64,000 nucleotides of DNA from Epiperipatus broadwayi (taxonomy: Eukaryota > Onychophora > Udeonychophora > Euonychophora > Peripatidae), in NCBI GenBank assembly GCA_028023455.1, contig JAQFVV010000043.1:1162001-1226000 (forward strand). The letters are read 5' to 3'. The number at the start of each line of letters is the position of its first letter. Within the stretch, counting starts at the first letter, position 1. This document shows positions 23,663-35,169 of this stretch, one piece after another. The notes beneath the pieces were generated by a model. The model made no database searches. It had not been told where the DNA came from and saw only the letters and a list, made by a program, of their open reading frames with translations. The translations under genes were made by a program, and so were the position numbers.

Positions 23663-23924
23663 TTAGTTTATTAAAAGTAATTATAGTTATTTTTTGTAAC
23701 TTTTATTAACTTGTAACTTTCAGTTCAATAGTTTGCATCTTAAAAATTGATTATGTAAATGGCCAAATATCTTATTGTCACCTCACGCTACCTTTTTGTT
23801 TTACACCTTCATTATTTAAATTAATAAAATAAAAACAATATTAACCCCAGCCTGTTCTAAAATTTCAATATCTGATCATTTCCCTCCCCAGTGAAAATCT
23901 TATATCATTTACTCCTTTACTTTT

Positions 23925-24027
23925 TTTTCTCATGTGTCATAGCATCAGTCAGGAAGCGAACCTGCTAACCTGAGACAACTGCTTGTAAAGCAGCTGTCGC
24001 TGAACCTCTCGACCACCAATGTTTGAC
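23925..24027 (-). mobile_element. SINE1, minus strand
   Basis: Same family, flanked by a 15-bp duplication TACTCCTTTACTTTT (23,910-23,924 and 24,028-24,042). The oligo-T at its left end is the A tail of the minus-strand copy. Confidence 0.85.
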
Positions 24028-24350
24028 TACTCCTTTACTTTTAAAGCTACTTTTAAAAAGAATTCAAATAAATTTTGACAAAATAAAATACAAAATTAAT
24101 TACACAGAGGCAAAACTCTCCTGATATATGAAGGGGGACAAAGTTAAAGTGGGATCAATTTCACTTTAATGCAGTGCCATTTGCTGAAGCTTGTGGCTAT
24201 TCAATTATATGTAAAAATTAACAATTGCAATGAGTTAATATCAAAAACATTACATATAAATATTTAGCACTATAAATTATTAATTACACATATACATTGA
24301 ACTATGTTTAATTTAAAGTTTATACATATAAGTAAGTATAATAAAATCAA

Positions 24351-24460
24351 GCGTTGTTAGCCGAGATGTTATCGCAGCCACCTTGCAAGCAAGTAGTTGG
24401 TTGCAGACGGTTGTGGGTTCATGTCCCGGCCGATGCTATGACATATGAAAAAGAAAAAAG
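24351..24460 (+). mobile_element. SINE1, longer-arm variant
   Basis: Variant with about 12 extra bases (AGTAGTTGGTTGCAGACGG) between anticodon arm and box B, shared with the 47.6-kb copy. It therefore defines a subfamily. Confidence 0.75.
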
Positions 24461-24510
24461 TGTAATAATGCTCAAGGCTAAATGGGTTTGCAAGTAATCA
24501 TTAAAAACAC

Positions 24511-24630
24511 AATACCAATAACAATCAACAAATTCAAACTGTTGTCAAGGCAACCTCCTTTTCAACTTTTCATCTTTATTGTTAAAAGGTTGCCTTGACA
24601 ACAGTTTGAATTTGTTGATTGTTATTGACA
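24511..24630. repeat. Short palindrome (TTGCCTTGACAACAG family)
   Basis: CAAACTGTTGTCAAGGCAAC mirrored by GTTGCCTTGACAACAGTTTG. A single-arm relative lies at 11,641-11,740 beside HYDIN exon E. Confidence 0.8.
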
Positions 24631-25237
24631 TTGGGATTGTCTAAGTGTTGGCTGGTTTTTAATGACGTATATATATATATATATAATGTAAATAAAATAT
24701 TTTTTGGATTAAACCATGTATTATTTAGTTTAAATTCCCAAATATTTCAATGAAATATAATTTATCACTGTCAAGGTTAATGAAGAACTATTAAATCTTA
24801 AATAATAATGAGACAGCATTAAGTAAACAACAATCATTCTTAGATATGTTTGAGGTGGCTTATTCAAATCTAGGTGGATTAACAGTTTCTTTCTTTCAGT
24901 TTTACAATTAACAGATTTCAAGATGATGTTAGAAGGAAGAGATAAAATAAGTGATCTCCACAAGACTGGAATACATTGTGCTTCTAAACCACCTGATCTT
25001 TTTACTATTTCAATAGATTCTCTCATGGTTTTCGAATCATACTTTACCAAATTAGCAAGTCCTTTTGCATTATCAAAATCAAGTGTGTGACTAATTTCTA
25101 ATAAATGCTAAGTAAAAGCTGATATATTTAATTTTTGATTGAAAACGTTTTTATGCTCTTTAATTCTGACATTAATTTATCTATTTGGATTAATCTATAT
25201 AGCTTCTTGAGCACTGTGAATGTGTAATTTCATAAAC

Positions 25238-25467
25238 AGGCAAAACTCTCTATATGAATTGCCACTCAGTGCAAGCCAGAGTAATCAATGGATGCCAGAA
25301 GGCTTGTGCATAAAATCCCCATCTGGTGCCTACTCATCCCAATATCCTCAGACTAGTTTCTGGCTTGTGGCCTTCATCAGTGAGGAGCCTTGAATCTGAG
25401 AGCACTGCACCTAGATCTTAGGATTTAATGCAACCCTCCAGCAGCCATCATTTATCTCTATTTAAGT
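25238..25467. mobile_element. F1 monomer (single arm) with 13-bp TSD
   Basis: Only one arm, about 230 bp, flanked by TAATTTCATAAAC (25,225-25,237) and TAATTTCATAGAC (25,468-25,480). It lies inside a decayed Penelope gene. Shows that the unit moves as a monomer as well as an inverted dimer. Confidence 0.85.
25336..25397 (-). ncRNA. Hammerhead ribozyme motif, F1 monomer
   Basis: Minus strand: CUCCUCA, CUGAUGA (25,380-25,374), GGC / GCC stem II, GAAAC, GUC, UGAGGAU. Core bases all present. Confidence 0.7.
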
Positions 25468-25754
25468 TAATTTCATAGACATATTGATATTCCAAAAGTA
25501 TTCAGTCTTTAGGTTTATGGAAAAAATCTATTTTTTTTGCTAGGGAAAAGGGTAGTTTTAATATTGAAATTGGATAGTCTTCAACTGTTATTATCAGTGA
25601 CTCCTTTAATAGAAGGTAAAACAACTCTATAACTAGTTGAGTTGTCCATTTTCTTTTTAGTATCAATGCTATGGGTAAAGCATTATATATGATGTTTTTA
25701 TTGTAACCATTAGAAAGTAATCATTATAATTAGAAATAGCACACAAGTTAGTAT

Positions 25755-25905
25755 ATACACAATATTTCAAGTGCTATTATTTCTCCTTTCTTCTTCAGGT
25801 GTTGGCCTGACTAGTGTCAGTACTAAAATGGAATCAAACCTGGACCCTTAGGTTCTTGAATATTGAATTTTACTGCAATGTTCCAAGCAACTGAGTCATT
25901 CTTCC
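25755..25905 (-). mobile_element. SINE2 (tRNA head plus hammerhead-like core), left arm of a pair
   Basis: Minus strand: degenerate box A (TGACTCAGTTGC), the AAAATTCAATATTCAAGAAC arm, box B-like GGTTTGATTCC, then CUGAAGA and a UUGAAAU near the end. It forms an inverted pair with 26,193-26,345. Confidence 0.7.
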
Positions 25906-25974
25906 AAAAGCAACCATCAGTAGAAATTTCATACACTTATTTATGATGTTCCTCTTGATTTCATCCTTTTTTTT

Positions 25975-26132
25975 TCCTAGGGGCAAAGTTGATTAGTGCC
26001 TTTCATATATTATGTATAGTCACACTAGATTGACTTGTGGGCTATTCACCATTGTCATGTAAGCAGCTTCTTTCAATTTTCTTTTTTGTATCTTTGCTTC
26101 TCTATCCACTAATCAACTTTGCCCTTAGGAAA
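25975..26132. repeat. Core of the inverted SINE2 pair
   Basis: CCTAGGGGCAAAGTTGATTAG mirrored by CTAATCAACTTTGCCCTTAGG. With the flanking SINE2 copies it forms a palindrome of about 590 bp (25,755-26,345). Confidence 0.8.
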
Positions 26133-26192
26133 AAATGGAGAAATCAGGAGGAACCTCATAGAGAAGTACATGAAATTTATACTCACTGTTGC

Positions 26193-26345
26193 CTTTAGCA
26201 GGATGGCTCAGTTGGTTAGAGAAACTACCTTAAAATTCAATACTCAAAAATCTAAGAGTCCAGGTTTGATTCCCATACTTGTATTGTCACTGGTCAGGTG
26301 AGCAACACCTGAAGAAGAGAGGAGAATAGTACATCTTGCAACAAC
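26193..26345 (+). mobile_element. SINE2, right arm of a pair
   Basis: Box A GGATGGCTCAGTTGG is intact, box B GGTTTGATTCC has one mismatch to consensus, and CACCTGAAGAAGAGAGGAG follows. The 3' end is mutated (CTTGCAAC). Confidence 0.75.
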
Positions 26346-27126
26346 CTGTATGTTGTTACTAACAGTTGAATGTACTCAGAAAATTTAAATAATCTTTATA
26401 CTTAGTTCTATTTTTTGAGCAAGATGATCTTTATTGGGCAAATTATATGCTTTTATCAAAAGATTTTTTTGCCACAGGAAATATATGAGCAGGATGATAA
26501 TGAGAATTAAAATAAAGATTTTTTTTGTATGGGGTAAGAGTCAAATTACTTTCAGTTTTAATCTTATCAAAGATTATTTAAATCCTAATAATATATAATA
26601 AATAATAATTTACAGTGCTAAATATTTAGATATAATGATTGTAGTATAATTTTCATTATACAACTTTTAACATCTTGAGGACAGAAACAAGTCCCCATCT
26701 TGCATTAAAGTGGTATAGTGAAATTGACCCTACAGAAATATTATTCATTGAGTGGATAATATTTAATCTAATGATTGTCTTATAGAAATTATTGGATGTA
26801 ATATGATTTTTGAGATTAACTCTTTGCGACTCTTCGCTTATATTTAAAAATAAACAACTACAATGTGTGTGTGTGTGTATAATCACAAATCTTTTAAATT
26901 AAGATATATGATCTGTGTAGAGTATAAAAATAAACAGAATAGATAATCAGTAACATTGATTTGTAACAATACAAAGAGAACCAGGAACTGATCAGTTTCA
27001 TCAGATACATCAAATTATATGTTGACATAATCATATATATTCCCAACTGTCATATAACAATGAAAATATTAAATGTAATATATATATATGTTAATACGAA
27101 TATTTTCACAGGTTGCATATATAATA

Positions 27127-27285
27127 GACATATTTTGCAGGTTCATCCATGTTAAAATATTTTAAATATAGATATACTAACATTTTGACTTGGTAAAACA
27201 AGTCATCCACTGAGTAATAAAAAGTAGACAGACGGTATATCTATATTTGAAATATTTTAACACAGATGAACCCACAAAATATGTC
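27127..27285. mobile_element. F4 foldback, short
   Basis: GACATATTTTGCAGGTTCATC mirrored by GATGAACCCACAAAATATGTC. It lies immediately next to the F3 palindrome at 27,302. Confidence 0.8.
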
Positions 27286-27389
27286 TTTTATATATATGAT
27301 CAATAGATGGAGCTTTACCAAGACCTCCAAACAAGCGTATTTTTGTTTACATAAACATCAGTCAGAATTCACTGTCTTTTTCATTGGCT

Positions 27390-27452
27390 CCACCCTCAGA
27401 TCAGCTGATTTCAAGCTAATTTGCTATCATCAGTGAAGGATAGGAGTTAGAA
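27390..27452 (-). ncRNA. Hammerhead ribozyme motif, F3 left arm
   Basis: Minus strand: CUGAUGA (27,433-27,427), stem II AGC / GCU, GAAA (27,412-27,409), stem III AUC / GAU, cleavage C in AUC. Stem I CCUUCA pairs with UGAGGG, then CUCC with GGAG beyond an internal loop. Confidence 0.68.
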
Positions 27453-27872
27453 ACTAGACCTAAACACTAACTCCAAGCGTTTATGCAATAAGTTCCTATC
27501 AGTCTGCAACCATGAATTTTTTAGACATGTAAATGTCTTCAAACTCAGCTTAGCAAGCCAGATAGCTATATGGGTCTGATATCAGTTCACTTTCTCCACA
27601 TAGTTAAAGCTTCTGCAATATATATCATGGCAGGTTTAAGTATATAAAACTTGGTTTTTGTTTTTCATAAATGTACCTTTTAAGTTTCTTGCAATGATGT
27701 ATATTGCAGAAGCTTTGACTATGTGGAGAAACTGGACTGATATCAGACCCATATAGCTATCTGGCTTGATAAGCTGAGTTTGAAGACATTTACGTGTCTA
27801 AAAAATTCATGCTTGCAGACTGATAGGAACTTGTTGCATAAACGCTTGGAGTTAGTGTTTAGGTCTAGTTTC

Positions 27873-27934
27873 TAACTCCTATCCTTCACTGATGATAGCA
27901 AATCAGCTTGAAATCAGCTGATCTGAAAGTGGAG
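27873..27934 (+). ncRNA. Hammerhead ribozyme motif, F3 right arm
   Basis: CUGAUGA 27,889-27,895, GAAA 27,910-27,913, AUC cleavage triplet. Stem I is slightly weaker than in the left arm (UGAAAG). Confidence 0.62.
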
Positions 27935-28029
27935 CCAACAAAAGAGACAGTGAATTCTGACTCTGACGTTTATGTAAACAAAAATACGCTTGTTTGGAGG
28001 TCTTGGTAAAGCTCCATCTATTCATCATA

Positions 28030-31000
28030 AATACAAGCGATGGCAAGGTTACGTATATAAAACTTGTTTTTGTTTATATATATATATATATTGTAACTAA
28101 TTTGTAACTATTTTAATATGTCACATTTGTAACCACTATAAATATTTAGATAGGGGAAATTATTAATTATTAGATATATGCCTATCCAATCTGTACCATT
28201 TGTAACAATATTAATTCATCATAGCATAGATAAAGAAATTATAGAATCACTGTGCCACTTGAAAATATCAGCACTAAAGATTCTTGGTATTTATTTATAT
28301 ATTGGGGCAGTCATTTGAACAATAAAACATACTGGCCATTGTCATCAAATAAAAATAATATTAAATATAGCAACTGAATAAAAGTACCCACTGTGAAATT
28401 CCTGGAGTGCCTTATGCTTATCTCCAATACTAGGTTCTTCTAACAAAGAATCCTTCCTATTCTTCTTTCCAAATATATAAGACTATTCATGGTCATATGC
28501 ACACACTGGTGCTATTCATGACAACTTATAAAAAAATATATATATTTTATAAAACTAATATTATGAAGTTGGAAAGGGATGATATCACTTTATTCAGTTT
28601 AGCTAAGTACATGTGTTTTCCCATGAGCGCCACTAGATTGTTTTCAATCTAGATAAGTATCTGTTTATAGTGTACTTGAGTTCAAACTCATTCAGTACAT
28701 TTTTATTACACATGATTTGGATGACTAATGAAAAAAAATGACATTCTTACATTTTATCTATATTGATAAAATTACAAGATCCCAATATTACCAAAGTTTA
28801 TACTATAGATCAAAGATTCTTATAGACATTGCTAGCTCATTACGTATATTGATGAACAGACATATATAATCCTATTAATGGCTTCCAAACAAGCATGTGA
28901 AGATCATTATTGATATTGATGGCCATTTAACTAGATTATTTATCACAATAAAGGTAATAATGATGATGATGATAATAATATCACAATAATGATGATAATA
29001 ATAGTGATATCATAATAATGATTATAATAGTGATGATGATACCAGCCATGGCTTATTAATAAACTCACAACAATAAATTCATCTCTATAAACCTATAGGC
29101 ATCTATTAAAATTATCCTATTTCATACTGGGATTTAATAATACTAATGGTGATGATTGATCACCATGAATCTCTTTGCATAATATTCAATTTTCTATAAA
29201 CCCCTATTTACTAAAATATATTCATTACGCTAAACATTAAATTTAATGATTATAATTTATTAATGATGATTGATGGCGATATTATTTGAAACATTTTTAA
29301 CCAATAACATGATATCTATCTTTGATGAGGATGATCTAAACTCATGGACACAACACAATTTTAGCTTTCTATTGTTGAACTATAATTATCAAAATTTGGT
29401 TATTCTCAAGCATAATCCTTAAATACCCAAATATCAACATTCGAGTTTACCTATTATTTTGCGGACGCTTAATATTTGCAAGTGATTGCTCAATATATAC
29501 GAATGGTAATACTTAATAACTGCGAGCAATGATGATGAATTAAAATGATAGAATTAAGACAAGAAAAAACACAATATTCTTAATAATAACTCGGAAACCA
29601 ATTAAAATATATAATTATATTTTATTAACACTACTACTCTTTCTTTCCTTCTTTAAAGTCAAATCAACAATTAAATAAATGGCTTATTACCATATTAATT
29701 CAATACAAAAATCAATATAAAAAATCTATATAAGTATAAGCAAATAAATCTAACATATAGGTTTGTCATTTTTCTTGATATCTCAAAATAAGCTGACTTA
29801 AATCAATATTAGAAAAAAAATACATATTCTATAAATGCTTATTTAAGACTTTTTTTACTTATCATATCATAAAATAAATTTCAGGTGTAACTTGTATATG
29901 TTATTTCACTTCCATTCAAATGTAATGCCCTACTTTTCAATTTACCATTTTAAACTAATCATATATAACCTATTCTTTGATGTGTTTGGATAAGCAGTTA
30001 CACATGCACGCATTCGGTAATGTTAACATATATGTTTAAAATGTATACCCATAAATTACATATATAAAAATATCTTTTTCTTTTGCAACCTTATAGAGAA
30101 AGAAAATAAAATACATGATATTAATTTTTTAATATGCAACAAGATAAAATAAAAATAAAAAACATTATAAATGCATATATCTATAGGTTGCTCATTATCA
30201 TTAACAACTGAAGAACAATTAAAAAAAAACCATTTCAACATTACAATATATAATAAAAAAAATAATAAAAAAAATAATGAAAAATTTAAGTTTAAAGATT
30301 TAAACTATGTTTGTGCTATGTTGTGAGATATTGCAAATAACTATAGATAAACAAGTCTTTAATGTTTCTGTATCAAAAAAAAGAAAATTGCTTTGACCAG
30401 TAAATTAAGGTTTACTTTTAATAAGCAAGAATAAAATCGGTTAAAGAAAGTTCATATTTACCCATTTACTTTTTACTTCTTATTAATGTCCTGAGTTTGA
30501 ATTTTCAGACTGCTTTTCTTTGCTCAACAACAAAAAAAAAAAAAGAAAGTTATTGCAGATACTTTTAAGATAATGCTGAATCATTTGACTTGCTTGTTTC
30601 TTCAATTCTATTATTATTCATTGTTGATTGGCTTCCTTCTACCATTTTAAAAAAAGTTATTATAAGTACTTTTGAATAAGTAGGTACCGGTGGATTTGTT
30701 TGTCTCTCTCCTTTTAAAAAAAATAATTGCTGTTGACACTTTAGATGATTGGGGTAAACTAACAAAAATTTGATTCATGGCTTCAAACTTGGTTCTACAT
30801 GGCTTTTATAAATTTTCTTTTCCTCCTATTTCCTCTTCTCCATTCATTCAAAGGTAATGAGCTTTTAATAAGCCAGGAACCAGAAAAGAAGCATTCCATA
30901 TAGCTTGTGTGGTTGGCTTCAAACTCTATCATTTTGTTGGTTATTACTTGATATATGACTTCATAGACAGATCAGCGATTTTAACTCATTCTGTATTAAC

Positions 31001-32080
31001 CAGGAAGCAGAAAAAAAATGGTTTAGCAATGAAGAGGCATAGTATTATGCATAGCCAAATATGTTAATATCATATTTATATAATTGTTAATAACTTCTAT
31101 TAAATTCAATCTTGTTCCAATGTTTTCCTCTCTTCTTTAATATTGCTGGAAATTGTTTATATAGACGCACATCTTCGTCTATATTGACTTTATACCAGAG
31201 TCTTTTACTTCATTTCCTTTCTCAATTTTTAAAGAGTGAATAAAAAAAATCAAATCGCTTACTTTTCTCCTTTTTTTTTTTAACATTAATAACAAGGAAG
31301 GACCGACTGAGTTGAGTCTCAAAATAATAATCACTGAGTTACATCTCACTTTAATAATAATAATCTGAGTGACTGTCTCTCCAAAATATTCATATTGAGT
31401 CTCTAAAAATAAAATCATACTGACTGATCAAAAAATAAAATCATACTGCCTGATCATCTCTCTAAAAAAAAAAAATTAATGACTAAGTGATTAAAAAAAT
31501 TGTTTCAATCCTTTATATCGCGAATTTCAACCAAAGAAAAAAAAACATCTGGAAACCTTATCTTAAAAAAAAAATCAAAGCTTCACAAGTTTGACATCGG
31601 TCACAATCAATAAAGACTTAAAATTGATCGCTATCGTTATCTACATCAAAGCACCTCTTTTGTAAAAATAATCTTAAGACACAGACAACAACAAACCTGG
31701 AATCTATAGCCATCAGAAATAGGTGTAAAAGCATCTTTGTGTTTGTACAGATGTATTCATTCTTTCACACGTGTACATTTTTTTTATCTCCTAATCTAAT
31801 AATCTCCATCGCCTTATTTTACACTTTTCTGATCTACTCTATTTTAATAAAACCAAAGTTAAATAATATGACACCTTATTTAATAAAAATATATATAATA
31901 AATCATTACCAAATATTATTACCCTCTACATAATGGTTTATTCATTAACTATCTATAAATTTATAATAATAAATACACATATATAAATCCTCATATATAT
32001 AAAAGAAAAAAAAAATTTTTTTCTTGATTAATTGAATAATATATATATCTACAATATATATATATATATATTATAAGGGA
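28030..32080. other. HYDIN intron, 4 kb without a recognised gene
   Basis: Low-complexity A+T-rich DNA, the trinucleotide tract at 28.95 kb, poly-A/T runs at 30.2-31.6 kb and short AAAATAAAATCATACTG duplications at 31,405-31,455. No repeat family of this window is present. Confidence 0.5.
28955..29042. repeat. (ATG/ATA)n trinucleotide-rich tract
   Basis: Imperfect GATGATGATAATAAT repeats. It could be the tail of a lost RTE insertion, but no coding part adjoins. Confidence 0.7.
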
Positions 32081-32081
32081 T

Positions 32082-32522
32082 TTGAATTTAGACGTTCAAA
32101 CTCCCTATAAGCTATTCACTCTGTCTTATACAAGTGATACACATGACCACATACACATGAAAAAGATAAATGATCTCCAATATACATATTTCATGCTAAA
32201 CGAGCACTCACCAGTTGATTCAGATTACTATCTCTCACATATACACAATCAGTGCTTAGTTTAAATTAAGATAGCAAATCATCAAACTTTAATGGACAAG
32301 CTTCAATTTTCTCCACTTTCAAACTCTTCAGCCATCCATATCATTGAAAATCTTTAATGATTTGCTATCTTAATATCTGATGAGCACTGGTTTAGCATAA
32401 AATACATACATTCGAGAGCATTTACCTTTTTCACATGTATGTGGTCATGTGTACCAGTTGTATAAGATGGTTCGGATAGTTGTAGGGAGCTTGAAAGTCT
32501 GAGTTCAAGGCCTTTGTAATTA
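32082..32522. mobile_element. F2 foldback, copy 2
   Basis: Outer ends GGGATTTGAATTTAGACG and CTGAGTTCAAGGCC; both ribozymes mutated (CUGGUGA in the left arm, AAAA for GAAA in the right). Forty-odd bp away from HYDIN exon C. Confidence 0.8.
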
Positions 32523-32584
32523 CATTAACTTGAATATAAAAATATATATGTATTTGAATATTATATATATATATATAACATTAC

Positions 32585-32688
32585 CTAACTGAATCATCAA
32601 CATTTGCTGTGACAATTAATGTAAAACTATCTTCTGCGTAAATAGTGCCAGCGGAAGGTTGCACAGTCCAAACACTTTGATGCTTTTG
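32585..32688 (-). CDS. HYDIN: HYDIN-like exon C
   Basis: Seen: 34 codons plus two bases, open in one frame, between a TTATAG acceptor and GTAATG donor. It enters in phase 0, as exon B demands, and leaves in phase 2. The peptide contains VWTVQPSAGTIYAEDSF followed by a TLIVTANVDDSV strand. This is the middle of an ASH/MSP domain: a hydrophobic strand, the P-x-x-G-x-I turn, then a strand ending in an acidic pair. It continues the domain begun in exon B. Confidence 0.8.
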
Positions 32689-32934
32689 CTATAATTATAT
32701 AATTAAATTAATTACCTAATTTGATACATTATTAAAAAAATAATGAAAATATCAATAACAAAGTTTAAAGTGAAAAAAAAAAGTTATAAAGTTAAAATTA
32801 TAAAATTATGTATTGATGCTGAACATTATTTACAATATACAAGTCAGCACTCTAGCTTGTATATATAATATTATTGATATATTTTTTTGAGATGCTTACT
32901 CAGTTTTCAGTCTTTATGTTTAGATAAAATCTTC

Positions 32935-33300
32935 TAACTCAATTTTCACCCATTTTCAATTTCTGATCTAATTGAAATTAAAACAAAATTGCTTTGAGCG
33001 TTCCATCATCAGATTTTCAATGAAATGGACGGCTGAAGAGTTGTGGAGTGGAGTGGATTGAAGCCTGTCCATTAAAGTATGAAGATTGGCTATCTTAATA
33101 CAAGCTGAGAATTGATTGTATATATGTGTGATGATGATAATCTGGATCAACTGACGAGTGCTGGTTTAGCACGAAATACTTATATTGGTGATTATTTATC
33201 TTTTCGCCATGTATGTGATCAAGTGTATCAGTAGTATGAGACAACATGGATAATTAAGAATCATCTGAAAGTCTGAGTTCAAACCGCTATATATTACATA
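32935..33300. mobile_element. F2 single arm, copy 3
   Basis: One arm from the central AGATTTTCAATGAAATGG segment to the outer GTCTGAGTTCAAACC end. Carries the best-preserved ribozyme of the window. Confidence 0.75.
33136..33200 (+). ncRNA. Hammerhead ribozyme motif, F2 copy 3 (best preserved)
   Basis: CUGACGA 33,151-33,157; stem II GUGCU / AGCAC (33,158-33,172, loop GGUUU); GAAA 33,173-33,176; stem III AUA / UAU with loop CU; cleavage after A 33,184 (AUA). Stem I: AUCAA pairs with UUGGU (33,185-33,189). After a three-base bulge, GAUAAUC (33,136-33,142) pairs with GAUUAUU (33,190-33,196). All core positions fit. Confidence 0.8.
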
Positions 33301-33715
33301 TTGGAATGCAGGTAGGAAAAAAGCTTGTAGTGTAGGGGAAAAAATTCATGTATTAAAATTTTCTAATTTTATAAAGAACATTGATACTAGAGGTGACTAG
33401 TGGCATTCACTGTAATTAAAAACTGAATTATTTGGATTTATATTTTATTACATGATTTTATTTAACTTACTCTCTATTTTAATATTTCTCTAAAGATAAA
33501 ATCTATTTTAAATAAATCCATTTCAGTTTAATAATTCGGGGAAAGGGGGGGGGGATAAAAAACACATTTATTCAGATAAATGCATTAAAAAGTAAAAAAT
33601 AAATTTTCTTTAGTTTTAAAAAAATATTCTTAGTCATAAAATAAAAATTACTTGTATATTTTTTATTTATATAATAATAATCTATGATGAAGGATATATT
33701 GAAGTTGATTGGTTT

Positions 33716-34012
33716 TTCACAGAGACAAAACTCTTCATACAGTAGCGCCATTCAGTGCAAGTCAGAGTAATCAATGGATGCAGGAATGTTTATGCATAAA
33801 ATCACTATCTAATGCCTACTCATCTAATATCCCCAGACTAGTTTCTAGCTTGTGGCTTTGACAGTCAATAGATAGGGATTTGTGCACAAACCTTCCTGCA
33901 TTCATTGATTGCTCTGTTTTGCGCTGAGTGCTACTACTGTATGGAGGGTTTTGCCTCTGTGTAAACAGCTTGTGCATGCATGAAGAATAGTGATCATGTG
34001 ATGTTTGATGGT
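33716..34012. mobile_element. F1 foldback, copy 5 (degenerate)
   Basis: Shortened pair; the ribozyme lost CUGAUGA (reads CUGUCAA on the minus strand). Ends CACAGAGACAAAACTC and GTTTTGCCTCTGTG. Confidence 0.8.
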
Positions 34013-34786
34013 TTAAACTACCTTTGATAGATTTATCTTCAAACTCAACAATAAAAGTAATAATTAGTTATCATTTGTCGGATAGCTTGAACTGTATAAA
34101 AATGTAATAAAATTGCTATTAGAAGGTTTGATATGTCGGGGAACAAAATTAAGTGACAGCAGTAATATTGGAATCATGTGACAATAGGCATTTATTGTTA
34201 GAAAGCGAGCAAATAATATCTTATGTATAACTCAGATTATACATCCCCCTCCCCCCATTTTTACATTCATTAACGTTTTATGGAGGTTTTTTTCCAAATG
34301 AAATGTATGTTTCTATTATTCATTTTTATTTATATGCAATGTTTATGAAATAATACTTGATAAAACATGCACTGTCTGTACACATATCTTTAGTTATGTA
34401 AATAAAGTTTATTTTCAGATCTGCATAATAAGTACAGACAGTACGTTTATACTATTTCTCCCCTGAGAATAGAACACTAGAAATTTTTACTGTTAGAAAG
34501 AAACCAATATTAATTATGCAAATTAGCATAGCTAACAAAGAGACAACTTGAGAATGTGACTGGAGGAGAATAATCAAGAAACTAGCTGTACATAAGTTGA
34601 AAATAATCGCATAACTAGCATGTTGTAGAGAGTTGTCAAACTATTAATGATAATGTATTTCTCAAAAGGGAGAAAATGACTGAGCTAAAGTTAAAGCAAT
34701 CTGTGTAATCGTATTAATGCTGAATAACTAAGAGTTGAAGATACTTTAAAAGATAAAAGTTAAAGCAACTCTTAATTAATGAACTA

Positions 34787-35152
34787 AATATCACATGATC
34801 ACCATTTCTTATGCTTACCCAAGCTGTTTACACAGAGGCTAAACTCTCCATACAGTAGCATCACCACTGCAAGCTAAAATGATCAATGAATGCAAAAAGG
34901 TTTGAGTATAAAATCTCTACCTAGTCCCTACTCATCCAATATCCCCAGACTAGTTTCTAGCTTGGAGATTCATCAGTGAGAAGCCTTGGATCTGAGAGCA
35001 CTGCATCTAGATCTTAGGATCTAATGCAACCCTTCTAGGATTATTGGATGAGTATGTACTAAATGGGGATATTATGCACAAATCTCCATGCATCCATTGA
35101 TTACTCTGGCTTGCACTGATGGCACTACTGTATGAAGAATTTAACCTCTGTG
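34787..35152. mobile_element. F1 foldback, copy 6, with 14-bp TSD
   Basis: Flanked by TAATTAATGAACTA at 34,773-34,786 and 35,153-35,166. The left-arm ribozyme keeps CUGAUGA and GAAAC, but stem II no longer pairs. Confidence 0.85.
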
Positions 35153-35169
35153 TAATTAATGAACTATTT

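Larger units (their letters stand above)
24730..25720 (-). pseudogene. Decayed second-type Penelope fragment, split by an F1 monomer
   Basis: Seen: read on the minus strand, 25,720-25,480 encodes VVLPSIKGVTDNN and later FFHKPKD, the linker before the nuclease in classic Penelope proteins. After the inserted F1 unit (25,238-25,467), 25,235-24,900 encodes NVRIKEHKNVFNQK, SHTLDFDNAKGL and SKTMRESIEIVKR, the C-terminal GIY-YIG part, with several stops. An open frame without stops covers 25,050-24,730. It differs from the 54-58 kb pair, so two PLE lineages are present. Not functional. Confidence 0.7.
27302..28024. mobile_element. F3 foldback, 720-bp palindrome
   Basis: Long, near-identical arms (GATGGAGCTTTACCAAGACC at left; GGTCTTGGTAAAGCTCCATC at right) around a centre near 27,660. 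Both arms keep a ribozyme. A TATATAAAACTTG segment occurs in the loop and again outside the right end. Confidence 0.9.
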
